DNA of 64,000 nucleotides from Lysinibacillus odysseyi (GTDB lineage: Bacteria > Bacillota > Bacilli > Bacillales_A > Planococcaceae), in the NCBI GenBank assembly GCA_014595895.1, contig JABUKB010000001.1, forward strand, positions 1,984,001 to 2,048,000. Direction: 5' to 3'. Below the pieces are notes generated by a model, which worked only from the letters and a program-made list of their open reading frames with translations, was not told where the DNA came from and ran no database searches. The translations under genes and the position numbers were made by a program. This document shows, piece by piece, positions 32,573-41,837 of this stretch; within the stretch, counting starts at the first letter, position 1, and each line of letters starts with the position of its first letter.

Positions 32573-33220
32573 ATGATAGTAGAAGAAATTATGCAAACAG
32601 AAGTTTTTACATTACATCCTGAAAATACTGTGGGCGATGCGGTCCGTTTAATGCGCGAACATAAAATCCGCCATTTACCTATTATTAATGATGAAAAAGT
32701 TGTTGTCGGCATCGTGACAGGTCACGATCTTAAAAATGCTCTCCCTTCCTGTTTAAGAGAAGAGCCTAACGCTGCCATTTACGATGCACCGATTGAAGAA
32801 ATCATGATCAAAAACCCTATTATAGGGCATCCGCTTGATTTTGTAGAGGAGGTTGCTGTTACCTTTTATAGCAATAAAATCAGTTGTCTGCCGATTGTCT
32901 CAGGCGGTCATTTAGTAGGGATTGTCACGACGACGGATGTTCTTTATCGTTATATCGAGCTAACAGGCGCTAATCAGCCTTCTTCCAAATTAGATATTCG
33001 TGTCGATAATAAACCCGGTGTTCTACATGAGATTACGGGCGTATTTCATGCACATAAAGCAAACGTGCTGAGTGTTCTTGTCTACCCTGATAGTGATCAT
33101 CAAAACAGTCGCATTTTAAGTGTCCGCTTGCAAGTGATTAATCCGCTTAGCATCATCCAAGATTTACGAGAGAAAAATTTTGATGTGCTCTGGCCAAACT
33201 TACCTGGTGTACAGCTATGA
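32573..33220 (+). CDS. acuB: AcuB, CBS-pair and ACT-domain protein
   Basis: The 215-residue protein has two CBS domains (about residues 1-60 and 78-135; MQTEVFTLHPENTVGDAVRL and IKNPIIGHPLDFVEEVAV). A C-terminal ACT-like domain follows (SKLDIRVDNKPGVLHEITGV). It probably senses an adenylate or amino-acid ligand linked to acetate use. Its stop overlaps the acuC start (ATGA). Confidence 0.94.
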   Translation: MIVEEIMQTEVFTLHPENTVGDAVRLMREHKIRHLPIINDEKVVVGIVTGHDLKNALPSCLREEPNAAIYDAPIEEIMIKNPIIGHPLDFVEEVAVTFYSNKISCLPIVSGGHLVGIVTTTDVLYRYIELTGANQPSSKLDIRVDNKPGVLHEITGVFHAHKANVLSVLVYPDSDHQNSRILSVRLQVINPLSIIQDLREKNFDVLWPNLPGVQL

Positions 33221-34377
33221 AAAATGCCGTATTCATTTATTCGCCTGAACAATTAAATTATAAATTTTCTGATTCACATCCTTTTAATCACAAGCGACTT
33301 ACACTCACAATGGACTTATTAAAAGATATCGGGGGGCTATCAGCTGATGATATCGTCCCGGCACGGATGGCAACGGATGAAGAGATTGCTTTAGCGCATG
33401 ATTCGCAGTATATCGAAATTGTTAAAAGAGCAGAGCGTGGCGAATTAACGGTCCAGCAAGGTGAACCATACGGGATTGGTACGGAAGATACTCCAATGTT
33501 TGATAGAATGCATCAAGCTAGCGCTTTACTCGTTGGCGGTACATTGCAAGCTGTTGACTATGTAATGGAAGGTAAAGCTCAGCATGCGCTCAATTTAGGA
33601 GGCGGTTTACACCACGGGTTCCGTGGACGTGCTTCAGGCTTTTGTATTTATAATGACAGCAGTGTAGCGATTCGCTATATTCAGGAAAAATACGGAGCCC
33701 GTGTCCTATATGTAGATACAGATGCTCACCATGGTGACGGGGTGCAATGGGCCTTTTATGATGACCCTACAGTTTGTACATTATCCATTCACGAAACAGG
33801 TCGTTATTTATTCCCGGGTACCGGCAATATCACTGAGCGCGGCAATGGAGAAGGTTATGGCACATCATTTAATTTCCCTATTGATGCCTTCACAGAGGAT
33901 GAAAGTTTCCTAGAAATTTATGAAGCATCGATGCGTGAAGTGTTTGAATTTTTCAAGCCTGATGTCGTCATTACACAAAACGGAGCCGATGCCCATTATT
34001 TTGACCCGCTGACTCATTTATACGGGACGATGAAAATCTACCGTGAAATCCCGAAGCTCGCCCATAAATTGGCGCATGAATATTGCGGCGGACGCTGGAT
34101 TGCCATCGGGGGCGGCGGCTATGATATTTGGCGTGTCGTACCACGTGCTTGGTCTCATTTATGGCTAGAGCTAACAGATCAACCGATTCCAACTGGTCCA
34201 CTTCCCCAGACTTGGCTTGATAAGTGGCAGCCTGAATCGCCAGTCCGTTTAATCTCAACATGGGAAGATCCAGACCCGTTATACGCGCCGATTCCGCGTA
34301 AAACGGAAATTTGCGAAAAAAATATGCAAATGTTAAACAGAGCATTGCATATGATTCGTAATGAAAAGCAACGTTAA
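33217..34377 (+). CDS. acuC: AcuC, deacetylase of AcsA (class I HDAC fold)
   Basis: The 386-residue zinc-dependent deacetylase shows GGGLHHGFRG and DTDAHHGDGVQWAFY (His pair and zinc ligands), then ITQNGADAHYFDPL and the C-terminal GGGGYD. AcuC removes the acetyl group that AcuA places on AcsA. It ends at a strong terminator shared with ccpA. Confidence 0.96.
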   Translation: MKNAVFIYSPEQLNYKFSDSHPFNHKRLTLTMDLLKDIGGLSADDIVPARMATDEEIALAHDSQYIEIVKRAERGELTVQQGEPYGIGTEDTPMFDRMHQASALLVGGTLQAVDYVMEGKAQHALNLGGGLHHGFRGRASGFCIYNDSSVAIRYIQEKYGARVLYVDTDAHHGDGVQWAFYDDPTVCTLSIHETGRYLFPGTGNITERGNGEGYGTSFNFPIDAFTEDESFLEIYEASMREVFEFFKPDVVITQNGADAHYFDPLTHLYGTMKIYREIPKLAHKLAHEYCGGRWIAIGGGGYDIWRVVPRAWSHLWLELTDQPIPTGPLPQTWLDKWQPESPVRLISTWEDPDPLYAPIPRKTEICEKNMQMLNRALHMIRNEKQR

Positions 34378-34439
34378 AAGAGAACGATGCAACCACCACA
34401 AAGGCAGTGTTCTTAAGCAGGTCTCTGCGGAAGGACAAA

Positions 34440-34483
34440 GAGAGGGCTGAGTCATAAGTAAAACCTTATGACTCAGCCCTCTC
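34440..34483. terminator. Bidirectional terminator between acuC and ccpA
   Basis: A 19-bp perfect stem (GAGAGGGCTGAGTCATAAG and its complement, 6-base loop) ends in a T-rich tract on the plus strand; it serves both convergent genes. Confidence 0.9.
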
Positions 34484-34486
34484 GTT

Positions 34487-35485
34487 TTATTTAGTAGAAT
34501 CACGTATTTCCATACGGTGAGGCAGAATAACTGTTTTATCAGCTACTTCTTCTTTATTCATTAATTTTGTTAATAGACGCATCGCTACTGCTCCAATATC
34601 GTAAAGCGGCAATACGACACTTGTTAGTTGCGGGCGCACCATGCGTGCCAATTTGGAATTTTCAAAACTGATGACTTCCCCGTCTGCTGGCACTTGGCCA
34701 CCATCGTCTTGAATGCCGTGAATAATGCCAATGGCCAATTCATCACTGCCCGCAAAATAAGCAGTCGGTGCACTTGGGAGCTTTTTCAACTCTTCATAGG
34801 CATGCATTCCGCTATCATAGTTACCTTCTTCATCCGCAACAATCAATGCTTCATCTACAGGGATATTATTGTCTTCCAGGACTTTTTTATAAGCAGCTAA
34901 TTTATGCTCTGTAACCGTATAGCTAGCCGGTCCGGATATGAAGGCAATACGCTTATGTCCATTATTGATTAATAAATGAACAGCTTCATATGCAGCTTGG
35001 AAATAATCAATATTAACGGACGGCGCTTCTTTGGTTTCATCTACAGAGCCGGCCAATACAATCGGTACTGGCGAGTGGTCCATGGAATGCTGAATCTTCT
35101 CTGTCACTTTATCCGTCATCATAACGATCCCGTCTACTTGCTTCCCTAGCATGGTATCTAATAATGTCAGCTCTTTTTCTTCATTTTGATCCGAGTTTGC
35201 TAAAATAATATTATAACGGTACATTGTCGCAATATCTTCTATGCCGCGTGCCAATTCTGCATATAAATTATTTGAGATATCAGGGATAATCACACCGACA
35301 GTCGTCGTTTTTTTACTTGCCAAACCACGTGCTACGGCATTTGGTCGATATTCTAACCTTTCTATTACTTCTAATACTTTTTTTCGTGTCGCTGGCTTCA
35401 CGTTTTGATTGCCGTTCACAACTCGTGAAACGGTTGCCATTGATACATTTGCTTCACGCGCTACATCATAAATAGTGACAGTCAA
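34487..35485 (-). CDS. ccpA: Catabolite control protein A
   Basis: The 332-residue LacI-family regulator has the N-terminal helix-turn-helix and hinge ([20 protein letters not shown], then [20 protein letters not shown]). The core domain is typical of CcpA, including residues that bind HPr-Ser-P. It mediates carbon catabolite repression and activation. The TTG start at 35485 follows AAGGGGG. The location next to acuABC and aroA matches Bacillus. Confidence 0.97.
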   Translation of the reverse strand: MTVTIYDVAREANVSMATVSRVVNGNQNVKPATRKKVLEVIERLEYRPNAVARGLASKKTTTVGVIIPDISNNLYAELARGIEDIATMYRYNIILANSDQNEEKELTLLDTMLGKQVDGIVMMTDKVTEKIQHSMDHSPVPIVLAGSVDETKEAPSVNIDYFQAAYEAVHLLINNGHKRIAFISGPASYTVTEHKLAAYKKVLEDNNIPVDEALIVADEEGNYDSGMHAYEELKKLPSAPTAYFAGSDELAIGIIHGIQDDGGQVPADGEVISFENSKLARMVRPQLTSVVLPLYDIGAVAMRLLTKLMNKEEVADKTVILPHRMEIRDSTK

Positions 35486-35694
35486 TGTATAAGCCCCCTT
35501 TTACTTTCCATTCTTTTGTTTCATCATACGACAGTTTTCAGTATGCTTTCAATAAAAAACAGCATCATTCATGAAAGATTTATAGTAAAACAATAGGAAT
35601 TATGAAAACCAACCTCTCTTTCCTTTTTTAAAAGAGTCGGTACAGTGCTGACTTATCAAACTTTCCCATTATTGTACCCAGTTTTCCCTTAAAA

Positions 35695-35733
35695 ATAAAA
35701 AACGCACAAACAAAGCCGAGGAGCTTTATTTGT
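35695..35733 (-). terminator. Terminator of the aroA(G) gene
   Basis: The stem ACAAA.AAAGC/GCTTT.TTTGT (35706-35716 with 35723-35733) is followed on the minus strand by GCGTTTTTTATTTTT. It lies just past the stop at 35750. Confidence 0.65.
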
Positions 35734-35749
35734 ACGTCTATAGGAATTC

Positions 35750-36835
35750 TTATGCTTTTACCTCATATTGCTTCATGAATTTTAAAATTTCATCATGGAA
35801 CGCATTGAATGTTGGGATGTCCATTTGCTGTTGTTGGTCTGAAAGGGCAATCGATGGATCCGGATGCACCTCAGCCATTACACCATCAGCGCCAATAGCG
35901 ATGGCTGCTTTAGCGCATGGCAGCAATAGATCACGGCGACCTGTAGAGTGCGTTACGTCTACCATAACCGGTAAGTGTGTTTCTTGTTTTAAAATTGGCA
36001 CAGCTGAAATATCTAATGTATTGCGCGTTGCTTTTTCGTATGTGCGGATACCGCGTTCACAAAGAATAATATTTTCATTTCCTTTAGACATGATGTACTC
36101 TGCAGCATGGACAAACTCATCGATTGTTGCAGCTAAACCGCGTTTTAAAAGGACTGGTTTGTTTAATGCACCTGCCGCTTTTAATAGTTCGAAGTTTTGC
36201 ATATTGCGAGCACCGATTTGAATCACATCTACATAATCAGCCGCTACTTCTAAATCTGCTGGTGTTACGATTTCTGTCACTACACCTAAGCCATATTCAT
36301 CAGACACTTGCTTTAAAATCTTTAAGCCTTCCAGACCAAGACCTTGGAAGTCGTATGGAGATGTACGCGGCTTGTATGCACCGCCACGGATTAATTTTAA
36401 GCCTTTTTCTTTAATAGAAGCTGCTACAGCCGCTACCTGTTCGTAAGACTCAACCGCACACGGACCATAAACAAACGATGTAGCGCCTGTACCAATTAAC
36501 TCACCGTTCACATTAATGACAGTATCTTCTGACTTTTCTTTACGTGATACAAGCAATTCCTTTTTCTTCTCAGCTTCAAGCTGCTTTAAAGCTGTTTTGA
36601 AAATTTGTTTAAAGATATAATCAACCGTCATTTGATTTAACGGACCTTCATTGTGTTCTTTAATTAAATCTAGCATGTGACGTTCCCGTAGAGGATCATA
36701 ACGATTCACACCTTGTTTTTCTTTAATCTTGCCAATCTCATTGACCACTTCTGCACGCTCATTGACTAATCGTAAAATTTCTAAGTTTAACTCGTCAATG
36801 CGTGTACGTAAACCTTCTAATTCGTGCTGACTCAT
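35750..36835 (-). CDS. aroA: Bifunctional chorismate mutase / DAHP synthase
   Basis: The 361-residue protein fuses an AroQ-type chorismate mutase (residues 1-90; [20 protein letters not shown]) to a class I-beta DAHP synthase (100-361; [55 protein letters not shown]). It starts the shikimate pathway. In this fusion the mutase domain doubles as the feedback sensor for chorismate or prephenate. The gene is called aroA in Bacillus subtilis (aroG in others). Confidence 0.96.
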   Translation of the reverse strand: MSQHELEGLRTRIDELNLEILRLVNERAEVVNEIGKIKEKQGVNRYDPLRERHMLDLIKEHNEGPLNQMTVDYIFKQIFKTALKQLEAEKKKELLVSRKEKSEDTVINVNGELIGTGATSFVYGPCAVESYEQVAAVAASIKEKGLKLIRGGAYKPRTSPYDFQGLGLEGLKILKQVSDEYGLGVVTEIVTPADLEVAADYVDVIQIGARNMQNFELLKAAGALNKPVLLKRGLAATIDEFVHAAEYIMSKGNENIILCERGIRTYEKATRNTLDISAVPILKQETHLPVMVDVTHSTGRRDLLLPCAKAAIAIGADGVMAEVHPDPSIALSDQQQQMDIPTFNAFHDEILKFMKQYEVKA

Positions 36836-37012
36836 TATTCTTTCCCCTTTCCCCTGTATCCGGCTCTTTCAGAACGCTGAAAACTATGATACATTTTTAA
36901 ATAATAACAACTTCATTATAATACAATCATCAGATGAATGTCACGTTTTTTTAATTTAGCACTTCAACTCGCGAAAGTGAATATTGTTATATCAAGAAAG
37001 GAAGCGATTACA

Positions 37013-39163
37013 ATGTCTGAAAAATTATTTGCACTTGATATCGGTACACGCTCTGTTGTCGGTATTATTTTGGAAACGAACGGTGATTCCTATCATGTAT
37101 TGGACATTTTATCAAAAGAACATAAAGAGCGTGCCATGGTAGACGGTCAAATACATAATGTCCTGTATGTAGCAGAGCTGATTAAAGAAATAAAGCATGC
37201 CTTAGAGGAAAAATACGGAACTTTGACAACAGTAAGTGTGGCTGCTGCCGGTCGTGCTTTAAAAACAGAACAGGCAAGCGTAACAATTCCTATTAAAAAC
37301 CGCCCTATTTTTACAGAGGAAGATATTGCACGCCTTGAATTACAGGCAGTTCAGCAAGCACAGGCGCAATTATTACAGCAAAAAGAGGATGCTAAATCTT
37401 CGCATTATTACTGTGTAGGCTATTCTGTTTTATATTATAAATTGGACGGGGAAGAAATCGGCAGTCTGCTGGATCAGCAAGGAGACGAAGCGACAATTGA
37501 GGTGATTGCTACCTTTTTACCGCGAGTTGTTGTGGAGTCTTTATTAGCCGCTTTAAAACGTGCCGATTTAGAAATGCAAGCTCTTACTTTAGAACCTATC
37601 GCAGCGATCAATGTCCTGATTCCGCCAACCATGCGCCGCCTCAATGTTGCACTTGTTGATATTGGCGCAGGAACGTCTGATATTGCGCTTACGGATAAAA
37701 GTACTGTTGTCGCATATGGCATGGTTCCTACAGCAGGCGATGAGATTACAGAAGCTTTGAGTGATCATTATTTACTGGATTTCCCTATCGCTGAAATCGC
37801 CAAACGGCAATTGCAGACGGAAGAGCAAATTGCGATTCAAGATATTCTAGGTTTTGATGAATATCATCCGCGCGAGGAAGTATTAGCTGCAATTTTCCCT
37901 GCCATTGAAAATTTAGCAAAATCTATTGGAGATGAAATTTTACGCCTCAATAATCAAGTCTCACCAAAGGCTGTCATGTTGGTTGGCGGGGGTAGCTTAA
38001 CACCCAACTTAACAGAAGAATTATGTAAAAGATTAGATCTGCCGCCCAATCGTGTGGCCGTGCGCGGCATTGATGCAATTCCAAACTTAACAAAAGCAGA
38101 ACATATTCCTGTTACGCCAGATTTAGTCACGCCAATCGGCATTGCGATTGCTGCTCAGAAAGCACCTATCCAATATATGAGCCTTACGGTGAATGATCAA
38201 GTCGTGCGCTTATTTGAACTGAAAGAAATGGCAGTGGCCGACGCCTTTTTAGCTGCTAATATACGAGCAAAGCAACTATACGGAAAACCAGGTCATGGTT
38301 TATCACTAACCGTCAATGGTCAAGATATTTTCATTCCCGGGGAGCATGGAAAGCCGGCTACCATTTTGGTAAATGGAACAGAAGCGTCTACGAAAACACT
38401 GATTAAAAGTGGAGATAAGATTGAGCTAGTAGAAGGAAAAGATGGACAACCTGCACAGGCAGTTGTGCGCGACCTTGTAGATAGCGCTTCTTCATTGACT
38501 GTCACAATTCAGCAAACACCTTATACAATTGATGCAAAGGTAAAAGTAAATGGTGTCGACAGTTCACTAGACCAGCTGTTACATGATCGCGATGTCGTTA
38601 CATTTGAAATAGCGAGCACAATTGAAGATGTATTTCGCTATACAAACAAGGGTGATGATTTAGCAAAGCTCGGTGACTTTATGGTGTATATAGACGGAAA
38701 GCCGGTAAAGCTAGAAGAATTTAGTGCAAAATTATTACTGAACGGAAGGCCTGCTAAACTTCATTACCCTATTCAGCATGGGGATGTTATTACATTTCAG
38801 CAAGGAACTCAGCCTACAGTACAAAAAGTAGCCAATGCATTAAATATTATATTGGAAGATAGAATGGCTGTTACATTCCAACGCGAGCAAGTAGAACTGG
38901 CAAAAATAGCCCGAGAAGTATGGATTAATGGAGCAGTCGTGCAACCGTCCGCTACGGTCTTAAATGGCACAACTATGCTATTTAGAGAAAAGGATAGCAG
39001 CAAATGGATTTACCAGGATGTGTTTCGCTACTCAAACTGGCAACTGCCCATGGCTTTTAAAGGAGATTTTAAAATCCTACGCAACGGAGAGCCTAGCCAT
39101 TTCGATGCCGAAATTTTTGGCGGAGATGTGCTAGAAATTCAATTAACAGAACAACCTGTATAA
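37013..39163 (+). CDS. FtsA/PilM-like actin-fold ATPase with long C-terminal repeat region
   Basis: The 716-residue product starts with an actin-like ATPase domain of the FtsA/PilM group (residues 1-385). Its phosphate-1 loop is LDIGTRSVVGII, phosphate-2 is VDIGAGTSDIAL and the adenosine motif is MLVGGGSLTPNL. Residues 390-716 hold about five loosely repeated beta-rich units with VNG and GDxIxF-like endings (SGDKIELVEG, HDRDVVTFEI, HGDVITFQQG, FGGDVLEIQL). FtsA itself is about 420-440 residues and lacks this tail. The ATG at 37013 follows AAAGGAAG. I infer a membrane- or envelope-linked role related to division or secretion, not the canonical FtsA, which would sit beside ftsZ. Confidence 0.85.
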   Translation: MSEKLFALDIGTRSVVGIILETNGDSYHVLDILSKEHKERAMVDGQIHNVLYVAELIKEIKHALEEKYGTLTTVSVAAAGRALKTEQASVTIPIKNRPIFTEEDIARLELQAVQQAQAQLLQQKEDAKSSHYYCVGYSVLYYKLDGEEIGSLLDQQGDEATIEVIATFLPRVVVESLLAALKRADLEMQALTLEPIAAINVLIPPTMRRLNVALVDIGAGTSDIALTDKSTVVAYGMVPTAGDEITEALSDHYLLDFPIAEIAKRQLQTEEQIAIQDILGFDEYHPREEVLAAIFPAIENLAKSIGDEILRLNNQVSPKAVMLVGGGSLTPNLTEELCKRLDLPPNRVAVRGIDAIPNLTKAEHIPVTPDLVTPIGIAIAAQKAPIQYMSLTVNDQVVRLFELKEMAVADAFLAANIRAKQLYGKPGHGLSLTVNGQDIFIPGEHGKPATILVNGTEASTKTLIKSGDKIELVEGKDGQPAQAVVRDLVDSASSLTVTIQQTPYTIDAKVKVNGVDSSLDQLLHDRDVVTFEIASTIEDVFRYTNKGDDLAKLGDFMVYIDGKPVKLEEFSAKLLLNGRPAKLHYPIQHGDVITFQQGTQPTVQKVANALNIILEDRMAVTFQREQVELAKIAREVWINGAVVQPSATVLNGTTMLFREKDSSKWIYQDVFRYSNWQLPMAFKGDFKILRNGEPSHFDAEIFGGDVLEIQLTEQPV

Positions 39164-39208
39164 AAAAAGGTACAAAGGCCAAGAAAATGGCTTTTGTACC
39201 TTTTTTTT
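39162..39208. terminator. Bidirectional terminator between the FtsA-like gene and ytxH
   Basis: The stem AAAAAAAGGTACAAA.GGCC pairs with GGC.TTTTGTACC plus T-tract, with T-runs on both strands and convergent genes on each side. Confidence 0.9.
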
Positions 39209-39758
39209 AAATAGATGAAGGCTTGGATGCTTCTGAAATATCTTCGCCTTGTTGGAACGCTTCTTGTGGCATATTATCTGCAACTTTTTCCAGATCAGCT
39301 GTCAAATCCGCCAATGTCGTATCCAAAGATTCTTCTCCTTCTAACGAAACTGTCCCATCATCCAGGATTTTTGGATTTTTTGCTGTTTTTGCCTTCACTT
39401 TATCTACTATGTTTGTAGATTGCGCTTTTAACTGCTGTGTTAATTGAGACGTTTTTTCAGCTGTTGTAGAAGAAATTTTTGATGTTTTTTCCTTTGCTGT
39501 CGCTGATAACTCGGCAGTCTTGTCCTTTAAATTGACAGCTTGTGTTGCCACATCGCCGCGCAGCTCGCGGCCTGCTTTTGGTGCTAATAATAGGCCTGTT
39601 GCCGCGCCCACGATACCACCCACTAATGCGCCAATAAAGAAATCCTTCATATTTACTGATTCTTCTTCATATAGTGCACGGTTGCTATCTACATAATATA
39701 CTTGCGGTAAATTTGATGGTACTGTATCCTGAACTGCTTCATAACGATTTTCTGCCAT
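39207..39758 (-). CDS. ytxH: YtxH-family general-stress-type protein
   Basis: The 183-residue product has the glycine-zipper membrane segment of YtxH proteins (DFFIGALVGGIVGAATGLLL, then APKAGRELRGD) and a helical tail with repeated TAEKTSQLT-like units. It follows ytxG as in Bacillus, where the ytxGHJ operon is stress-induced. The ATG at 39758 sits nine bases after GAGGG; two codons upstream is too close. Confidence 0.87.
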   Translation of the reverse strand: MAENRYEAVQDTVPSNLPQVYYVDSNRALYEEESVNMKDFFIGALVGGIVGAATGLLLAPKAGRELRGDVATQAVNLKDKTAELSATAKEKTSKISSTTAEKTSQLTQQLKAQSTNIVDKVKAKTAKNPKILDDGTVSLEGEESLDTTLADLTADLEKVADNMPQEAFQQGEDISEASKPSSI

Positions 39759-39784
39759 TTTCATACACCCTCTTTTGATTTGTT

Positions 39785-40252
39785 TTATTTCTGGTTAAGC
39801 TGTGAAAAGTCGTCCACTACCTGGACTTTTTCTTGTTCAATAACTTTACGCTGCTTCCATTTATCCGCAATGCCCATAGCTACATTGCTCCATTGTACAA
39901 CCTGCGCAATTTTTTCTTCATTGCGGCCTACTTCTTTTGAAACTGTAGATGTAATACGCTGCACAGAGTTATTTAAGCCATTGACTGAATCGCCAATCCC
40001 CTTGACAGCGTGAACAACCGAATTTAGTTTTTCTGACTTATCTGAAATATCATCAGCTAATGCGTTTGTCTTTGTTAAAAGTGTGGTAGTTTCACGTGTG
40101 ATGCCTTCCATTTGCCCTTCAATGCCGGCTACTGTGCTAGCAATATTATTTAGTGTCGATTTTACGGAGAATAGTGTAGCACCAATACTCACGCATAGCA
40201 CTAAAAATCCGATTGCTGCTACAAGCGCTGCAATATAAAGCACAACTTCCAT
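39785..40252 (-). CDS. ytxG: YtxG, DUF948 membrane protein
   Basis: The 155-residue product has one N-terminal membrane helix (VVLYIAALVAAIGFLVLCVS) and a long coiled-coil tail (STVAGIEGQMEGITRETTTL and onward), the DUF948 layout. It is first in the pair with ytxH and lies downstream of murC on the same strand, as in Bacillus. Role in general stress response is known by association only. Confidence 0.9.
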   Translation of the reverse strand: MEVVLYIAALVAAIGFLVLCVSIGATLFSVKSTLNNIASTVAGIEGQMEGITRETTTLLTKTNALADDISDKSEKLNSVVHAVKGIGDSVNGLNNSVQRITSTVSKEVGRNEEKIAQVVQWSNVAMGIADKWKQRKVIEQEKVQVVDDFSQLNQK

Positions 40253-40386
40253 ACAAAAACCTCCTATGTCCGTTTAATATTTATGTTCAACAAAATATAG
40301 GGAAATCCTTCATTGCTTTGAAGAAAAAGCAACTCACTCTTTCGAATAAGCTGCTCAGAATGAATATTTACGACTTATATTTTGTT

Positions 40387-41688
40387 TCACCCAACTAAAT
40401 GTGTTTCGAATATTAATTGATATTTATTGACATCCCCTGCACCCATAAATAAAAATACAGCGTCTTTATGTTTGTCTAATATATCAATTGAATCTGTCTG
40501 CAACACGCTGCTGCCTTCGATTAAATCTGCTAGATCTTGAATCGTTAGTACTCCAGCATTTTCCCGTGCAGAGCCAAAGATATCACATAAATAGACAGCA
40601 TCTGCTGCACTTAAGCTGTTCGCAAAGTTTTGCAGGAAGGCCTGTGTTCGTGTAAATGTATGAGGCTGAAAGACAGCTACAATTTCACGATCTGGATATT
40701 TTTGACGTGCTGCCTGAATCGTCACAGCGATTTCTGTCGGATGGTGTGCATAATCATCTACTAACACATTGTTCCCAACTTTTGTCTCTGTAAAACGTCT
40801 TTTTACGCCACCATATGTGGAAAAACGTTCTTGTACTAATTCCGCAGGTACACCTTCATAGTGGCTTAATGAGATAACAGCCAATGAATTCAGGACACCA
40901 TGGTCGCCAAACAATGGGATGAAGAATTTGTGATAAAACTCGTTTCGGACATACACTTCAAACTCCGTACCTTCTGTCGTCTTTACAATATTGCGTGCCT
41001 CAAAATCATTTTCTGCACCAAACCCATAATAAACGACCGGTACATTTGCCTGAATGCGTTGCAATTGTTCATCATCCCCGCAGGCAATGATTGCTTTTTT
41101 CACCTGTAGCGCTAATTCCTGGAAGGCGCTATACACATCGTCAATATTTTTAAAATAATCCGGGTGATCAAAATCAATATTTGTCATAACGGCATAATCG
41201 GGATGATAAGCTAAAAAATGACGGCGGTATTCACATGCCTCCATAACAAAATAAGAAGCATCTTCCTTGCCAGATCCTGTACCATCGCCAATTAGATAAG
41301 ACGTCGGCGCATAGCCACCGATAATATGGCTCATTAAGCCTGTCGTAGATGTTTTTCCATGGGCTCCAGTAATAGCAATGGATGTATAGCGACCGATGTA
41401 GTCTCCTAAAAACTTATGATAGCGAATGACTTCAACGCCTAGTTCACGTGCTCTTACTAATTCTGGATGATCATCAGAAAAAGCATTGCCCGCGATTACC
41501 GTCATCCCCTCTGTAATATTATTTTCATCAAATGATTTAATTGTTATATTTCTTTCACGTAAAGGCTGCTCAGTAAAGATATAAGTGTCTATGTCTGAAC
41601 CTTGTACCTGTTCACCGGCATCAAATAAAATCTGTGCCAACGAACTCATACCCGAACCTTTAATACCCGTAAAATGGAAAAGTGTCAT
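40387..41688 (-). CDS. murC: UDP-N-acetylmuramate--L-alanine ligase
   Basis: The 433-residue Mur ligase adds L-alanine to UDP-MurNAc in peptidoglycan synthesis. The N-terminal [17 protein letters not shown] and P-loop [13 protein letters not shown] (around residue 110) are diagnostic. The ATG at 41688 follows AGGAGG by seven bases. It lies between sftA and ytxG in the conserved order. Confidence 0.96.
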   Translation of the reverse strand: MTLFHFTGIKGSGMSSLAQILFDAGEQVQGSDIDTYIFTEQPLRERNITIKSFDENNITEGMTVIAGNAFSDDHPELVRARELGVEVIRYHKFLGDYIGRYTSIAITGAHGKTSTTGLMSHIIGGYAPTSYLIGDGTGSGKEDASYFVMEACEYRRHFLAYHPDYAVMTNIDFDHPDYFKNIDDVYSAFQELALQVKKAIIACGDDEQLQRIQANVPVVYYGFGAENDFEARNIVKTTEGTEFEVYVRNEFYHKFFIPLFGDHGVLNSLAVISLSHYEGVPAELVQERFSTYGGVKRRFTETKVGNNVLVDDYAHHPTEIAVTIQAARQKYPDREIVAVFQPHTFTRTQAFLQNFANSLSAADAVYLCDIFGSARENAGVLTIQDLADLIEGSSVLQTDSIDILDKHKDAVFLFMGAGDVNKYQLIFETHLVG

Positions 41689-41837
41689 GCTGAAACCTCC
41701 TAGGAGCATTGCTCCCTTTAATTAGATACAAATTTATAGATAGCACATATCTAAAATTTGTTAAAAAGACTTTTTTTATTATAGCATTTATCTCTAATAA
41801 CGCTAGATGCACTATCGTAACAATTGTTACTTTTTTA

